A stretch of 64,000 nt of DNA from Flagellimonas amphidinii (lineage in GTDB: Bacteria; Bacteroidota; Bacteroidia; Flavobacteriales; Flavobacteriaceae), in NCBI RefSeq assembly GCF_013090115.1, contig NZ_JABFNN010000039.1:310001-374000 (forward strand), written 5' to 3'. Below the pieces are notes generated by a model that was not told the origin of the DNA, did not search any database, and was given only the letters and a program-made list of their open reading frames with translations. This document shows, in pieces, positions 17,905 through 24,379 of the stretch. A program made the translations under genes and the position numbers. Position 1 is the stretch's first letter, and each line of letters starts with the position of its first letter.

Positions 17905-17912
17905 TATCTTTA
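17905..17912 (+). promoter_or_regulatory. -7-like box of the TPR/HTH regulator gene
   Basis: TATCTTTA matches 7 of 8 positions of TAnnTTTG, with a TTG 20 bp upstream at 17882-17884; it lies 22 bases before the ATG at 17935. Confidence 0.4.
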
Positions 17913-17934
17913 TTAAAGTCAAAATCAGCAACCA

Positions 17935-19836
17935 ATGAAAAGTCAATTTTGTTTTTACACTCTTTTGTTCATCTGTTTTCCAATCATTTCCATTGCACAG
18001 TATGATGCATCGCCCAAACAGATTGATAGTTTAGAGAACCTGTTGCAAATTTCACCTCGGGACACCACGCACACATCTATTTTAACCAATCTTTGGAGGG
18101 CACATATTCATAACGACATTGATAAATCATTTATCTATGCCGACGAATTGATCAAACTAGGGAAGGATTTTGACCATATCCCCGCAGAATATACAGGATA
18201 TCAACGTATGGGAATTGCTTATTCCTATATTGATGACTACGAAAAATCAAATGCTTATTATAGAAAAGGAATCAAATTAGGACTGGAAAAGAATGAATAT
18301 AGCTGCGTTGCTGCCATGCATTATAATATTGCCGCTAACTTTAATATGGTGAATCAGGAAGACAGCACTATTTATCACGCTGAGCAAGCAATACCAGCTT
18401 TTTTAAAAATGAACGATTCCATTGGCTCTGCTGGTTGCAAGTCATTAATAGCTTCGGTATATTTTAAAAAAGGACAGTATAGGTTATCTCTAGAGAATTC
18501 AATTGAAGCCATGCATACTTATCAAAACTATGATCATTACAGGGCGCGACAAGGCGAGGTCATAGCAATGAACAAAATTGCACAGAACTACCTTAAAATG
18601 GGAGATACAACATTGGCCCTGGAACACCTGACAAAAGAATTGAATTTGCATCAAACACGTAATGATAAACGAGGGGCCATGCTCAATTTATTTCAAATTG
18701 GTCTTATTTACTCCAATGATATGAACAAACTTGTGGAAGCTAAAGACATGCTCCATAAAAGTAAAATGCTGGCCAATGAATTGAAAAACCCTAGTGGTTT
18801 GTTGAATGCCAATTATGGACTTGGTCTATACCACGAAAAAACAAATGAATATGCGTTGGCCAAACAATATTTGAATGAATCACTAAGGTTGTCCGATTCA
18901 CTAGGCCAAATAGCAAATAAAATCAGTACTAATTTAGCTTTGGCACGAATAGCTGGCAAAAGCAATCAACCCACCGTAGCGCTTGAATTGGCACAAGAAG
19001 CAAAATCAATGGCTGACTCCATAGGACATTTGGAAGATCAAGCCGAGGCACATAAAATCATATACCAATATAATCAACATGTAGGCAATTTTTCAGAAGC
19101 CCTGAACAACCATATACAATTCAAAGTTATCAATGATAGCATTTACAATTTGAAGAGCAATCAACGCATGTCTGAACTCCAAACTATTTATGAAACTGAA
19201 AAAAAAGAAGCAGCCCTGGCCTTAAAAGATGAGGAAATAAACACACTTAATGAAAAAGCTAAGGTCGACAAACTCACCAAAGGCCTGTATGCGGGAGGTA
19301 TGGCCTCTGCCCTAGCCTTGTTTGGCTTGTCGGTTTTCGGGTACCGCCAACGCATCAAAAAGAACCGGATTGCCCGCGAAAAGCAGGAGGAAATTTACAA
19401 GCAAGAAATCGCACACAAGAAAAAAGAACTGGCAAGTCAAACACTTCATTTAGTGCAAAAAAATACATTTTTGGAAGAGTTAAAAGAGAATCTGGAGAAC
19501 CTTAAAAATTCGCCTGACAAGTTCAAAATGGAGTTTCGCCGCATTGTAATGCTTTTGAAAAAAGAAAAGGCCTCTGACAAAGATTGGGAAACCTTTAAAA
19601 CCTACTTTTCAGAAGTCCACAACGACTTTGACCAAAAACTAAAGACACTTTATGCCGATATTTCTGAAAAGGAAATACGATTGGCGGCGTTTCTTAGAAT
19701 GAATTTGACAACCAAAGAAATTGCAGCGACTATGAATGTACTGCCCGATAGTATTCTCAAGTCAAAATATCGCTTGAAAAAGAAATTGGGACTTGATAAG
19801 GATACAGATCTGGGCAGTTTTTTGAACACTTTGTAA
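17935..19836 (+). CDS. TPR / transmembrane / HTH one-component regulator
   Basis: The 633-residue protein has a signal peptide (MKSQFCFYTLLFICFPIISIAQ), about eight TPR units (30-400), a coiled coil, one transmembrane helix (LYAGGMASALALFGLSVFGY, about 452-471), a second coiled coil and a C-terminal LuxR-like helix-turn-helix (SEKEIRLAAFLRMNLTTKEI onward, about 580-633). The TPR part should be periplasmic and the HTH cytoplasmic, as in a group of Bacteroidota membrane regulators. It is divergent from the cytolysin gene with shared repeats between them, so it probably controls it and itself (inference). Confidence 0.85.
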   Translation: MKSQFCFYTLLFICFPIISIAQYDASPKQIDSLENLLQISPRDTTHTSILTNLWRAHIHNDIDKSFIYADELIKLGKDFDHIPAEYTGYQRMGIAYSYIDDYEKSNAYYRKGIKLGLEKNEYSCVAAMHYNIAANFNMVNQEDSTIYHAEQAIPAFLKMNDSIGSAGCKSLIASVYFKKGQYRLSLENSIEAMHTYQNYDHYRARQGEVIAMNKIAQNYLKMGDTTLALEHLTKELNLHQTRNDKRGAMLNLFQIGLIYSNDMNKLVEAKDMLHKSKMLANELKNPSGLLNANYGLGLYHEKTNEYALAKQYLNESLRLSDSLGQIANKISTNLALARIAGKSNQPTVALELAQEAKSMADSIGHLEDQAEAHKIIYQYNQHVGNFSEALNNHIQFKVINDSIYNLKSNQRMSELQTIYETEKKEAALALKDEEINTLNEKAKVDKLTKGLYAGGMASALALFGLSVFGYRQRIKKNRIAREKQEEIYKQEIAHKKKELASQTLHLVQKNTFLEELKENLENLKNSPDKFKMEFRRIVMLLKKEKASDKDWETFKTYFSEVHNDFDQKLKTLYADISEKEIRLAAFLRMNLTTKEIAATMNVLPDSILKSKYRLKKKLGLDKDTDLGSFLNTL

Positions 19837-19849
19837 TCCCAAATTGAAA

Positions 19850-19875
19850 AAAGGCCCTTAAGGGCCTTTCCTTTT
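19850..19875. terminator. Bidirectional terminator hairpin
   Basis: A perfect 20-bp palindrome, AAAGGCCCTTAAGGGCCTTT (19850-19869), followed by CCTTTTTATT on the plus strand and preceded by an A-run. It lies between the convergent regulator gene and the small zinc-knuckle gene. Confidence 0.88.
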
Positions 19876-20156
19876 TATTGCTCAATGTCCCGGATGCACT
19901 CCCAAAGCCCCTTTACGCTAAAGAGGGCACTTTTTTCCTCCTCATCCAAAGGGATCTCGGAATGGTAGATGACCACATCGTGGAGCAGTTTTAGGGCGTT
20001 GACCAAATCTGGGCCGTCCAGATAATTGGCAATTTGTAAGAGTTCCACTTGTGCCGGAGTGAGCATTTGGGAAATTTTAGGGGCGCTCTGCGCCTCCTCC
20101 AAAGGTAGGACCGCCTTACAGTGCGGACATTGGTTTTGACCTTTTGAGTGTAGCAT
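19875..20156 (-). CDS. Small protein with one CxxC zinc knuckle, unknown function
   Basis: A 93-residue protein starting MLHSKGQNQCPHCKAVLP. A single CPHC pair at the N-terminus is followed by a helical domain (TPAQVELLQIANYLDGPDLV onward). One CxxC is not enough for a full zinc site in a monomer, so dimerisation is possible. I start at ATG 20156 rather than at an ATG 57 bases upstream, because the upstream stretch forms part of a structured leader. I do not recognise a family. Its start codon can be buried in an RNA stem (see 20146-20312), the most interesting thing about it. Confidence 0.7.
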   Translation of the reverse strand: MLHSKGQNQCPHCKAVLPLEEAQSAPKISQMLTPAQVELLQIANYLDGPDLVNALKLLHDVVIYHSEIPLDEEEKSALFSVKGLWECIRDIEQ

Positions 20157-20312
20157 AACAAAAGAATTAAAATGGTTAAATAAAAGAGGACAGGTCACTG
20201 CTACACTCATCAAAGCGGTGCCTTGAAGGTCTGGGGACTTTCACCCGTCTGCCTGTCCAATAATTGTTCAAATGAGGTTGGAGAGGACACCTTAATTTCG
20301 ATAAGTGTAGCA
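20146..20312 (-). ncRNA. Riboswitch-like structured leader with mutually exclusive stems
   Basis: Read on the minus strand: segment A (20312-20300, UGCUACACUUAUC) pairs with segment B (20211-20199, GAUGAGUGUAGCA) over 13 bp with one G-U wobble, enclosing an 88-nt domain with further helices (GGUGUC with GGCACC; UCCAA with UUGGA; a GGG/CCC hairpin). Segment C (20155-20146, UGCUACACUC) is a perfect 10-bp complement of the same part of B and includes the UG of the AUG of the downstream gene. A:B and B:C cannot form together. A -7 box lies immediately before A. I could not match the core to a known riboswitch class; A/B recall the S-box closing stem but the S-box core is absent. Confidence 0.6.
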
Positions 20313-20315
20313 CAG

Positions 20316-20323
20316 CAAAGATA
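20316..20323 (-). promoter_or_regulatory. -7 box of the structured leader
   Basis: The minus strand reads TATCTTTG, a full TAnnTTTG match, ending 3 bases before segment A of the leader. A start 5-7 bases downstream would place the RNA 5' end at the first bases of the closing stem. Upstream, 20324-20508 (plus strand) holds no gene; an 18-bp hairpin-forming palindrome, TACATCCTAAAGGATGTA, lies at 20383-20400. Confidence 0.6.
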
Positions 20324-20508
20324 CGCTTTCTATAAAAAACAGATTTCCAATGGTTTATCCACTTTTAGTGTTGATAAGTTCTTACATCCTAAAGGATGTA
20401 CTGCTTGGTTTTGAGGGAAATTTCGGTGAAATTAGGGGGTTGTGTAGATTTTTTTGCTAAAAAGGCTATACCTTAAGCATTAAGAAGCGTAATTTAAACA
20501 AGGACACT

Positions 20509-21201
20509 ATGGGGGAAAGTGAAAATTCTGAAATAGCTAAGGGAATCGGAATGGCAGCCCAAAAAGCATTGGATTTCATCGAGAAGCTAATTGCTGGACC
20601 TTTCATGGAAGGAACTGGAATATTTACAGATAAAGTAAAGTACTGGAGATTCAAAAATCAAGTAGATATAATTACTCGAGCCCGTGAGCACTTAAAATCC
20701 AAGGGTATTAACACTCCAAAAAAAATATCAATAAAGGATGTAACTACTTTACTGGAACACGCATCCTTTGAAGAAGACGAAATCATGCAAGACAGTTGGG
20801 CTAAACTACTTGCAAATACAATGAATCCAGAAAATCAATTTGATTCAAGCAACATCTTTATTCAAATTTTGAATCAACTTTCAGTAAATGAAGTTTACAT
20901 ATTACACTTTATCTATAGTAACAGTTTTATTATGTCAAGCGGAGATAGACCATATTTTCAAAGGAAAGAATTAGAAAGAAATGGTCGGACTCAAATAGCG
21001 ATAAAAGGATTATTAATAGATAATCTTTTACGACTTCGATTAATTGAAGAGGAGCCACCAAAACTTCGCGAAGAACTAAAAAAACGTTCTGACTCCTTCG
21101 AATATATAGAGGAGGATGAGATTTATTCAGCAATAATTCCTTCGGACAAATTTAGGTTTTCCCTTTTCGGAGTGGAATTAACGCGACAGATTTTTGAATA
21201 A
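20509..21201 (+). CDS. Abi-alpha (DUF4393) family protein
   Basis: The 230-residue protein carries the DUF4393/Abi-alpha signature: YWRFKNQVDIITRAREHLKS, then a segment around ASFEEDEIMQDSWAKLLANT. The family is named for abortive-infection proteins. The N-terminal 30 residues (IAKGIGMAAQKALDFIEKLI) form an amphipathic helix. The second half has a winged-helix-like region. It sits in a gene-poor, repeat-rich island with AT-rich composition, suggesting acquired DNA. A phage-defence role is by family name only. Confidence 0.82.
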   Translation: MGESENSEIAKGIGMAAQKALDFIEKLIAGPFMEGTGIFTDKVKYWRFKNQVDIITRAREHLKSKGINTPKKISIKDVTTLLEHASFEEDEIMQDSWAKLLANTMNPENQFDSSNIFIQILNQLSVNEVYILHFIYSNSFIMSSGDRPYFQRKELERNGRTQIAIKGLLIDNLLRLRLIEEEPPKLREELKKRSDSFEYIEEDEIYSAIIPSDKFRFSLFGVELTRQIFE

Positions 21202-21212
21202 AACATATTCAC

Positions 21213-21273
21213 GCTCCCTACAACTAACAATCTTATAGGTATCCTCCATGTCCAAGCCGCATAACCGTAAACC
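21213..21273 (+). repeat. Intergenic repeat family E, copy 1 (61 bp)
   Basis: A 61-bp unit beginning GCTCCCT and ending TAACCGTAAACC, containing CCATGTCCAAGCCG. It aligns without large gaps to 21993-22053 and 22270-22319. The unit is not coding. The rest of the 21202-21375 gap holds ACATTA-type short repeats (about 21338-21360) and nothing else I recognise. Confidence 0.6.
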
Positions 21274-21375
21274 CCGCTCCCGCAAGATTGTATCTTGTGG
21301 ACAATACATTCCTTCTAAAAAACAAAACATAGCTTAAACATTATACATTATGTACATTAAAAATGAACCCATTGC

Positions 21376-21972
21376 ATGATTAGACATAAAATCCAAAGGC
21401 CAAATATTTCTATAGATGTTATTGGAAAAAATAAATTTTGGATTGGTGTTTTAGCAGGGTTAGTTAGTACATTCGCCCTAGCATATTTCTTTAGTCATTC
21501 TGAAGAACTAATGGAATATCTGGCCGGCTCTTTAGGAAATAAAGTCCACCTTGAAGAAGAAGAACGGCAATTCTATTCTTATTTCTTTGCCGCCCTTAGT
21601 ACTACACTCGGCCTGTCTATTTCTATCACTATTTGGCTTATTAATATAAAACCCGGTAGAATAGGATCTAGGATTTATTCTAAACTGGGTCAAACATACG
21701 CCCTACTATACTTCTGGGCCATAATTGCTGTCATTACAAGATTTGTTACCATTGTCCCAATACTACCTTTGGGGTTAGAAGAATACAACAATGAATTGGA
21801 TATGTTCAATAATTACTATTACCTATTCTACCTCCTAATAGCAGTTGTGTTTCTAAATATTTGGTTTACTGTTAGACTGGTTTTTAAGTCATCAAAGTGG
21901 ATGTTTTACTCTTTTGTGGCCTGTTTAATCATGACACTTGTTCTTTCAAACATTTATCTGTTAAGTAAATAA
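21376..21972 (+). CDS. Four-helix membrane protein, unknown function
   Basis: The 198-residue protein has four strong transmembrane segments (about 27-43, 70-92, 108-130, 145-195 containing two, the last ending LVLSNIYLLSK). The loop after helix 1 is acidic (HLEEEERQF). There is no signal peptide and no catalytic motif, and I recognise no family. It follows the Abi-alpha gene after 174 bases and is flanked by two copies of repeat E, so it belongs to the same accessory island; a membrane effector partner for Abi-alpha is possible but unproven. Confidence 0.7.
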   Translation: MIRHKIQRPNISIDVIGKNKFWIGVLAGLVSTFALAYFFSHSEELMEYLAGSLGNKVHLEEEERQFYSYFFAALSTTLGLSISITIWLINIKPGRIGSRIYSKLGQTYALLYFWAIIAVITRFVTIVPILPLGLEEYNNELDMFNNYYYLFYLLIAVVFLNIWFTVRLVFKSSKWMFYSFVACLIMTLVLSNIYLLSK

Positions 21973-21992
21973 ATAATAAGAAAACCCTCCCC

Positions 21993-22053
21993 GCTCCCTC
22001 CAGCTAACATCTTCTGAGGCATCATCTGTGTCCAAACGGGGTAACGGCAAACC
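21993..22053 (+). repeat. Intergenic repeat family E, copy 2 (61 bp)
   Basis: GCTCCCTCCAGCTAACATC at the start, GTAACGGCAAACC at the end; same length as copy 1 and about 50-bp overlap with copy 3. With copies A-C of the hairpin family it fills the 529-base gap 21973-22501, which holds no convincing gene. Confidence 0.65.
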
Positions 22054-22055
22054 AT

Positions 22056-22119
22056 TTGTTATTTCAATAGGAGATGCAGCGCATCAACGGAGAAATCTTT
22101 AGATTTCCAGTCGCAAACC
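22056..22119 (+). repeat. Hairpin repeat family, truncated copy A
   Basis: Starts GTTATTTCAATAGGAGATGC and contains GAGAAATCTTTAGATTTCC, the hairpin core shared with 22122-22212 and 22321-22403, but the right end (CGCTCACTCCAAACGACAAA) is missing. Confidence 0.6.
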
Positions 22120-22121
22120 AA

Positions 22122-22212
22122 TGTCATTTCAATAGGAGGAGTACAGCGACGATTGAGAAATCTCTTCAGATTCATTAGATTTCTCGTCGCTCCGCTCACT
22201 CCAAACGACAAA
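22122..22212. repeat. Hairpin repeat family, full copy B
   Basis: A 91-bp imperfect palindrome: TGTCATTTC...AACGACAAA at the ends, AGCGACGA / TCGTCGCT inside, and GAGAAATCT / AGATTTCTC around the centre. This resembles the dispersed intergenic palindromes with terminal TCATTTCGA-type sequences common in Flavobacteriaceae. Confidence 0.7.
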
Positions 22213-22269
22213 CAAGCTTATATTAATGCAAGATTGCATCTTATAAGGCACAACGCCTTAGAGTTTCCA

Positions 22270-22319
22270 CTAACCTCTTGTAGGACATCAGCCATGTCCA
22301 AGCCGTGTAGCGGCAAACC
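22270..22319 (+). repeat. Intergenic repeat family E, copy 3 (50 bp)
   Basis: CTAACCTCTTGTAGGACATC at the start to AGCGGCAAACC at the end; same 50-bp register as the 3' part of copy 2. A GCAAGATTGCATCTTATAAG element precedes it (about 22230). Confidence 0.6.
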
Positions 22320-22320
22320 A

Positions 22321-22403
22321 TTTGTCATTTTGATAGGAGATGCGGGGCATCGATGGAGAAATCTTTAGATTTCTAGTTGCTCCGCTCACTCCAAACGACA
22401 AAA
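22321..22403. repeat. Hairpin repeat family, full copy C
   Basis: TTTGTCATTTTGATAGGAGA at the left, GAGAAATCTTTAGATTTCT in the centre, CGCTCACTCCAAACGACAAA at the right; same arrangement as copy B. Confidence 0.7.
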
Positions 22404-22501
22404 TTGATTGGGCACAAATGGGTCGTTATTTTATTTAGGTTGGTTGCAATGTAACGAAACCCCATGTCTTTCGTCTTCATAAAAGAATATAAAAAGAGGT
22501 C

Positions 22502-23248
22502 ATGGCACAAAATATGATAAAGCCGATAAAATTACCATACTCTTTCTTGATTTTTGGAACTGCAGCTTTGCTGTTTCTTTTCATAGAAAGGTCGTTGCTT
22601 CCTTACCTGGGAGGCATTGGAGTCAATAAATTGTTTCTTTTCTTGATCATGGCCGTACCCCACATCATCTTTTTTTCAGTGGCGTTGATCGGCTATCGAC
22701 TTGAAGGGAACGCATGGAAATGGACGGATTTCAGAACTCGGTTCAGGTTCAAGTCCATTAAAGGAAAAATGTGGCTGTGGGCCGTAGTTTTCGTCTTGGT
22801 CGATATTGGACTGTACCTGGCCGTATACAAATTGGCACATCCATTTGTAAAGTCCGTACACGATGCATTTCCTCCACCTGAAATTCTACACGAAATTATG
22901 GGCGATGGCAAAACATTTATTGGTTATACCACTAAAGGAAACTGGTGGTTGCTTTTTCTCCATTTGTTTTTTTATTTCTTCAATGTCTTGGGCGAGGAGT
23001 TTTTGTGGAGGGGGTATTTATTTCCAAAACAAGAGTTGAGGCATGGCAAATACACTTGGGTGGTACATGGTTTGTTGTGGACAATGTTCCACTTATTTGC
23101 ACCCTATAATGCCTTGATGGTTCTTCCGGGCGCACTCTTTATGTCGTATGTGGTACAGCGAACCCAAAATAATACGATCTTCCTGATATCCCATGCAGTT
23201 TTAAATGGTATTCCTGTAATTGGACTGATCATCAATATAATTGGTTAA
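22502..23248 (+). CDS. CPBP-family intramembrane glutamic endopeptidase
   Basis: The 248-residue protein has about seven transmembrane segments and the three motifs of the CPBP/Abi family: EExxxR (GEEFLWRGYLFP, around residue 165), the second motif HGLLWTMFHLF, and the C-terminal SHAVLNG. It is predicted to cleave within the membrane; some relatives act in bacteriocin immunity or prenyl-protein processing, but no such partner is nearby. It is bracketed by hairpin repeats (22321-22403 and 23251-23312). Confidence 0.88.
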   Translation: MAQNMIKPIKLPYSFLIFGTAALLFLFIERSLLPYLGGIGVNKLFLFLIMAVPHIIFFSVALIGYRLEGNAWKWTDFRTRFRFKSIKGKMWLWAVVFVLVDIGLYLAVYKLAHPFVKSVHDAFPPPEILHEIMGDGKTFIGYTTKGNWWLLFLHLFFYFFNVLGEEFLWRGYLFPKQELRHGKYTWVVHGLLWTMFHLFAPYNALMVLPGALFMSYVVQRTQNNTIFLISHAVLNGIPVIGLIINIIG

Positions 23249-23250
23249 CC

Positions 23251-23312
23251 GATGGGGAAATCTTTTCAGATTCATTAGATTTCTCGTCGCTACGCTCACT
23301 CGAAATGACAAA
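23251..23312 (+). repeat. Hairpin repeat family, right-half copy D
   Basis: Contains GGGAAATCTTTTCAGATTCATT, TAGATTTCTCGTCGCTACGC and CGAAATGACAAA; the left arm of the family is missing. It directly follows the CPBP stop codon. Confidence 0.6.
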
Positions 23313-23434
23313 CAACCAACAACCCCAAGATTTCTTCTTTTACGCACCGCAAATAAATTGGTAGAACTGTTTCTTGGCCCGTACCGGCAATGAACACTAT
23401 CTTACACCCAACAATCACCCCAAATACCCCTAGC

Positions 23435-23731
23435 ATGATTCGGATTATATACAGTTGGCAGGTACCCCAGAAAAATCTGGAACTCTTTATTGAGACCTGG
23501 AAAACAACCACCAATACCATCCACCAAGAGGTAAAAGGAGCTCGAGGGAGTTTTATGCTGCAAAACGACAGTGACCCAGGGCAAATAAAGACCATTGCAA
23601 AGTGGGACAGTCTCCAGGATTGGGAAAGATTCTGGGAAGACAGTAAACCCAGTCAAATGCAATCCATGCACGATTTGGGAGAACGGGTCTCCGTGGAAAT
23701 CTTCAGGGAAGTGGATGATTTTACAAAGTAA
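23435..23731 (+). CDS. Antibiotic-biosynthesis-monooxygenase-like (ABM, dimeric alpha/beta barrel) protein
   Basis: A 98-residue protein, MIRIIYSWQVPQKNLELFIE, with the ABM-like beta-alpha-beta pattern and a W in both KWDSLQDWERFWED blocks. Members are small dimeric enzymes or haem/quinone-binding proteins; the substrate cannot be inferred. I start at ATG 23435; 15 codons upstream are in frame but lie in repeat-flanking DNA. Its stop is 132 bases before the next gene. Confidence 0.72.
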   Translation: MIRIIYSWQVPQKNLELFIETWKTTTNTIHQEVKGARGSFMLQNDSDPGQIKTIAKWDSLQDWERFWEDSKPSQMQSMHDLGERVSVEIFREVDDFTK

Positions 23732-23851
23732 AACAAAGCCATCACCACCATTGAAAAGTTTGAGGGCCTAACGGAGACCATAAAATTCATTGTGCTTAAT
23801 CAATGCTATTCAAAAGCAGTGTGCCCTACAGAAATTTAATTCTTTGTAGTG

Positions 23852-23859
23852 TATCTTTG
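23852..23859 (+). promoter_or_regulatory. -7 box of the DCC-family gene
   Basis: TATCTTTG, a full TAnnTTTG match, ends 4 bases before the GTG at 23864, so the transcript is probably leaderless. Confidence 0.55.
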
Positions 23860-23863
23860 TACT

Positions 23864-24271
23864 GTGGAAAATGACAAAAAAATCATTTTGTTTGATGGGG
23901 TCTGTAACCTATGCAATGGTGCGGTGCAATTCATCATAAAACGTGACAAAAAAGACCTGTTCCGCTATGCTGCTCTCCAAAGTGAGATTGGGGAACAATT
24001 AGTTGCCGAACGGGGCATTGATACCCTCAAAGTGGATTCCATTATTCTTATTGAGCCTGGTATGGCCTATTACACCAAATCTGATGCAGCTTTGGAGATC
24101 GGGCAAGGTTTTGGAGGACTTTGGAAAGCCTTGGCCCTTTTTACTTGGATTCCCAAATCCTTTCGGAATGCTATTTACGATTGGATCGCCAAAAACCGCT
24201 ACAAATGGTTTGGCAGAAAAGATGCGTGCATGATCCCTACTCCAGAGCTACAGGCCAAGTTTTTGGGTTGA
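23864..24271 (+). CDS. DCC-family thiol-disulfide oxidoreductase-like protein (DUF393)
   Basis: A 135-residue protein with the family signature DGVCNLCNGAVQFIIKRD (DxxCxxC redox motif at residues about 10-15) and the conserved RYAALQSE and DAALEIGQGF blocks. It is thioredoxin-like by family. The preferred start is GTG 23864 (MENDKKIILF); a GTG 15 bases upstream overlaps the -7 box. There is no signal peptide, so the redox pair would work in the cytoplasm. Confidence 0.85.
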   Translation: MENDKKIILFDGVCNLCNGAVQFIIKRDKKDLFRYAALQSEIGEQLVAERGIDTLKVDSIILIEPGMAYYTKSDAALEIGQGFGGLWKALALFTWIPKSFRNAIYDWIAKNRYKWFGRKDACMIPTPELQAKFLG

Positions 24272-24379
24272 CTCAACTAAACTCCTTCTTCCCTAACCCA
24301 ATATACCCTTTTCCTAATTATGGGTTTTTATAGATGAAGATTACCTCTAGGTTTGAATCATAACTTAAATCAAACTGTT

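Noticed and set aside
20199..20312. Match to the S-box (SAM-I) riboswitch because of CUUAUC...GAUGAG in the closing stem
   Set aside because: The conserved S-box core sequences after CUUAUC are absent; only the stem ends are similar. Kept as an unclassified leader.
20355..20377. Two DnaA-box-like 9-mers (TTATCCACT and inverted TTATCAACA), suggesting a replication origin
   Set aside because: Each has one mismatch, there are only two, and no dnaA, gyrase or unwinding element is nearby.
22153..22368. A 71-codon open frame in the repeat region
   Set aside because: It runs through the hairpin repeats B and C and repeat E copy 3; its codons are made of repeat sequence and it has no homologue-like features.
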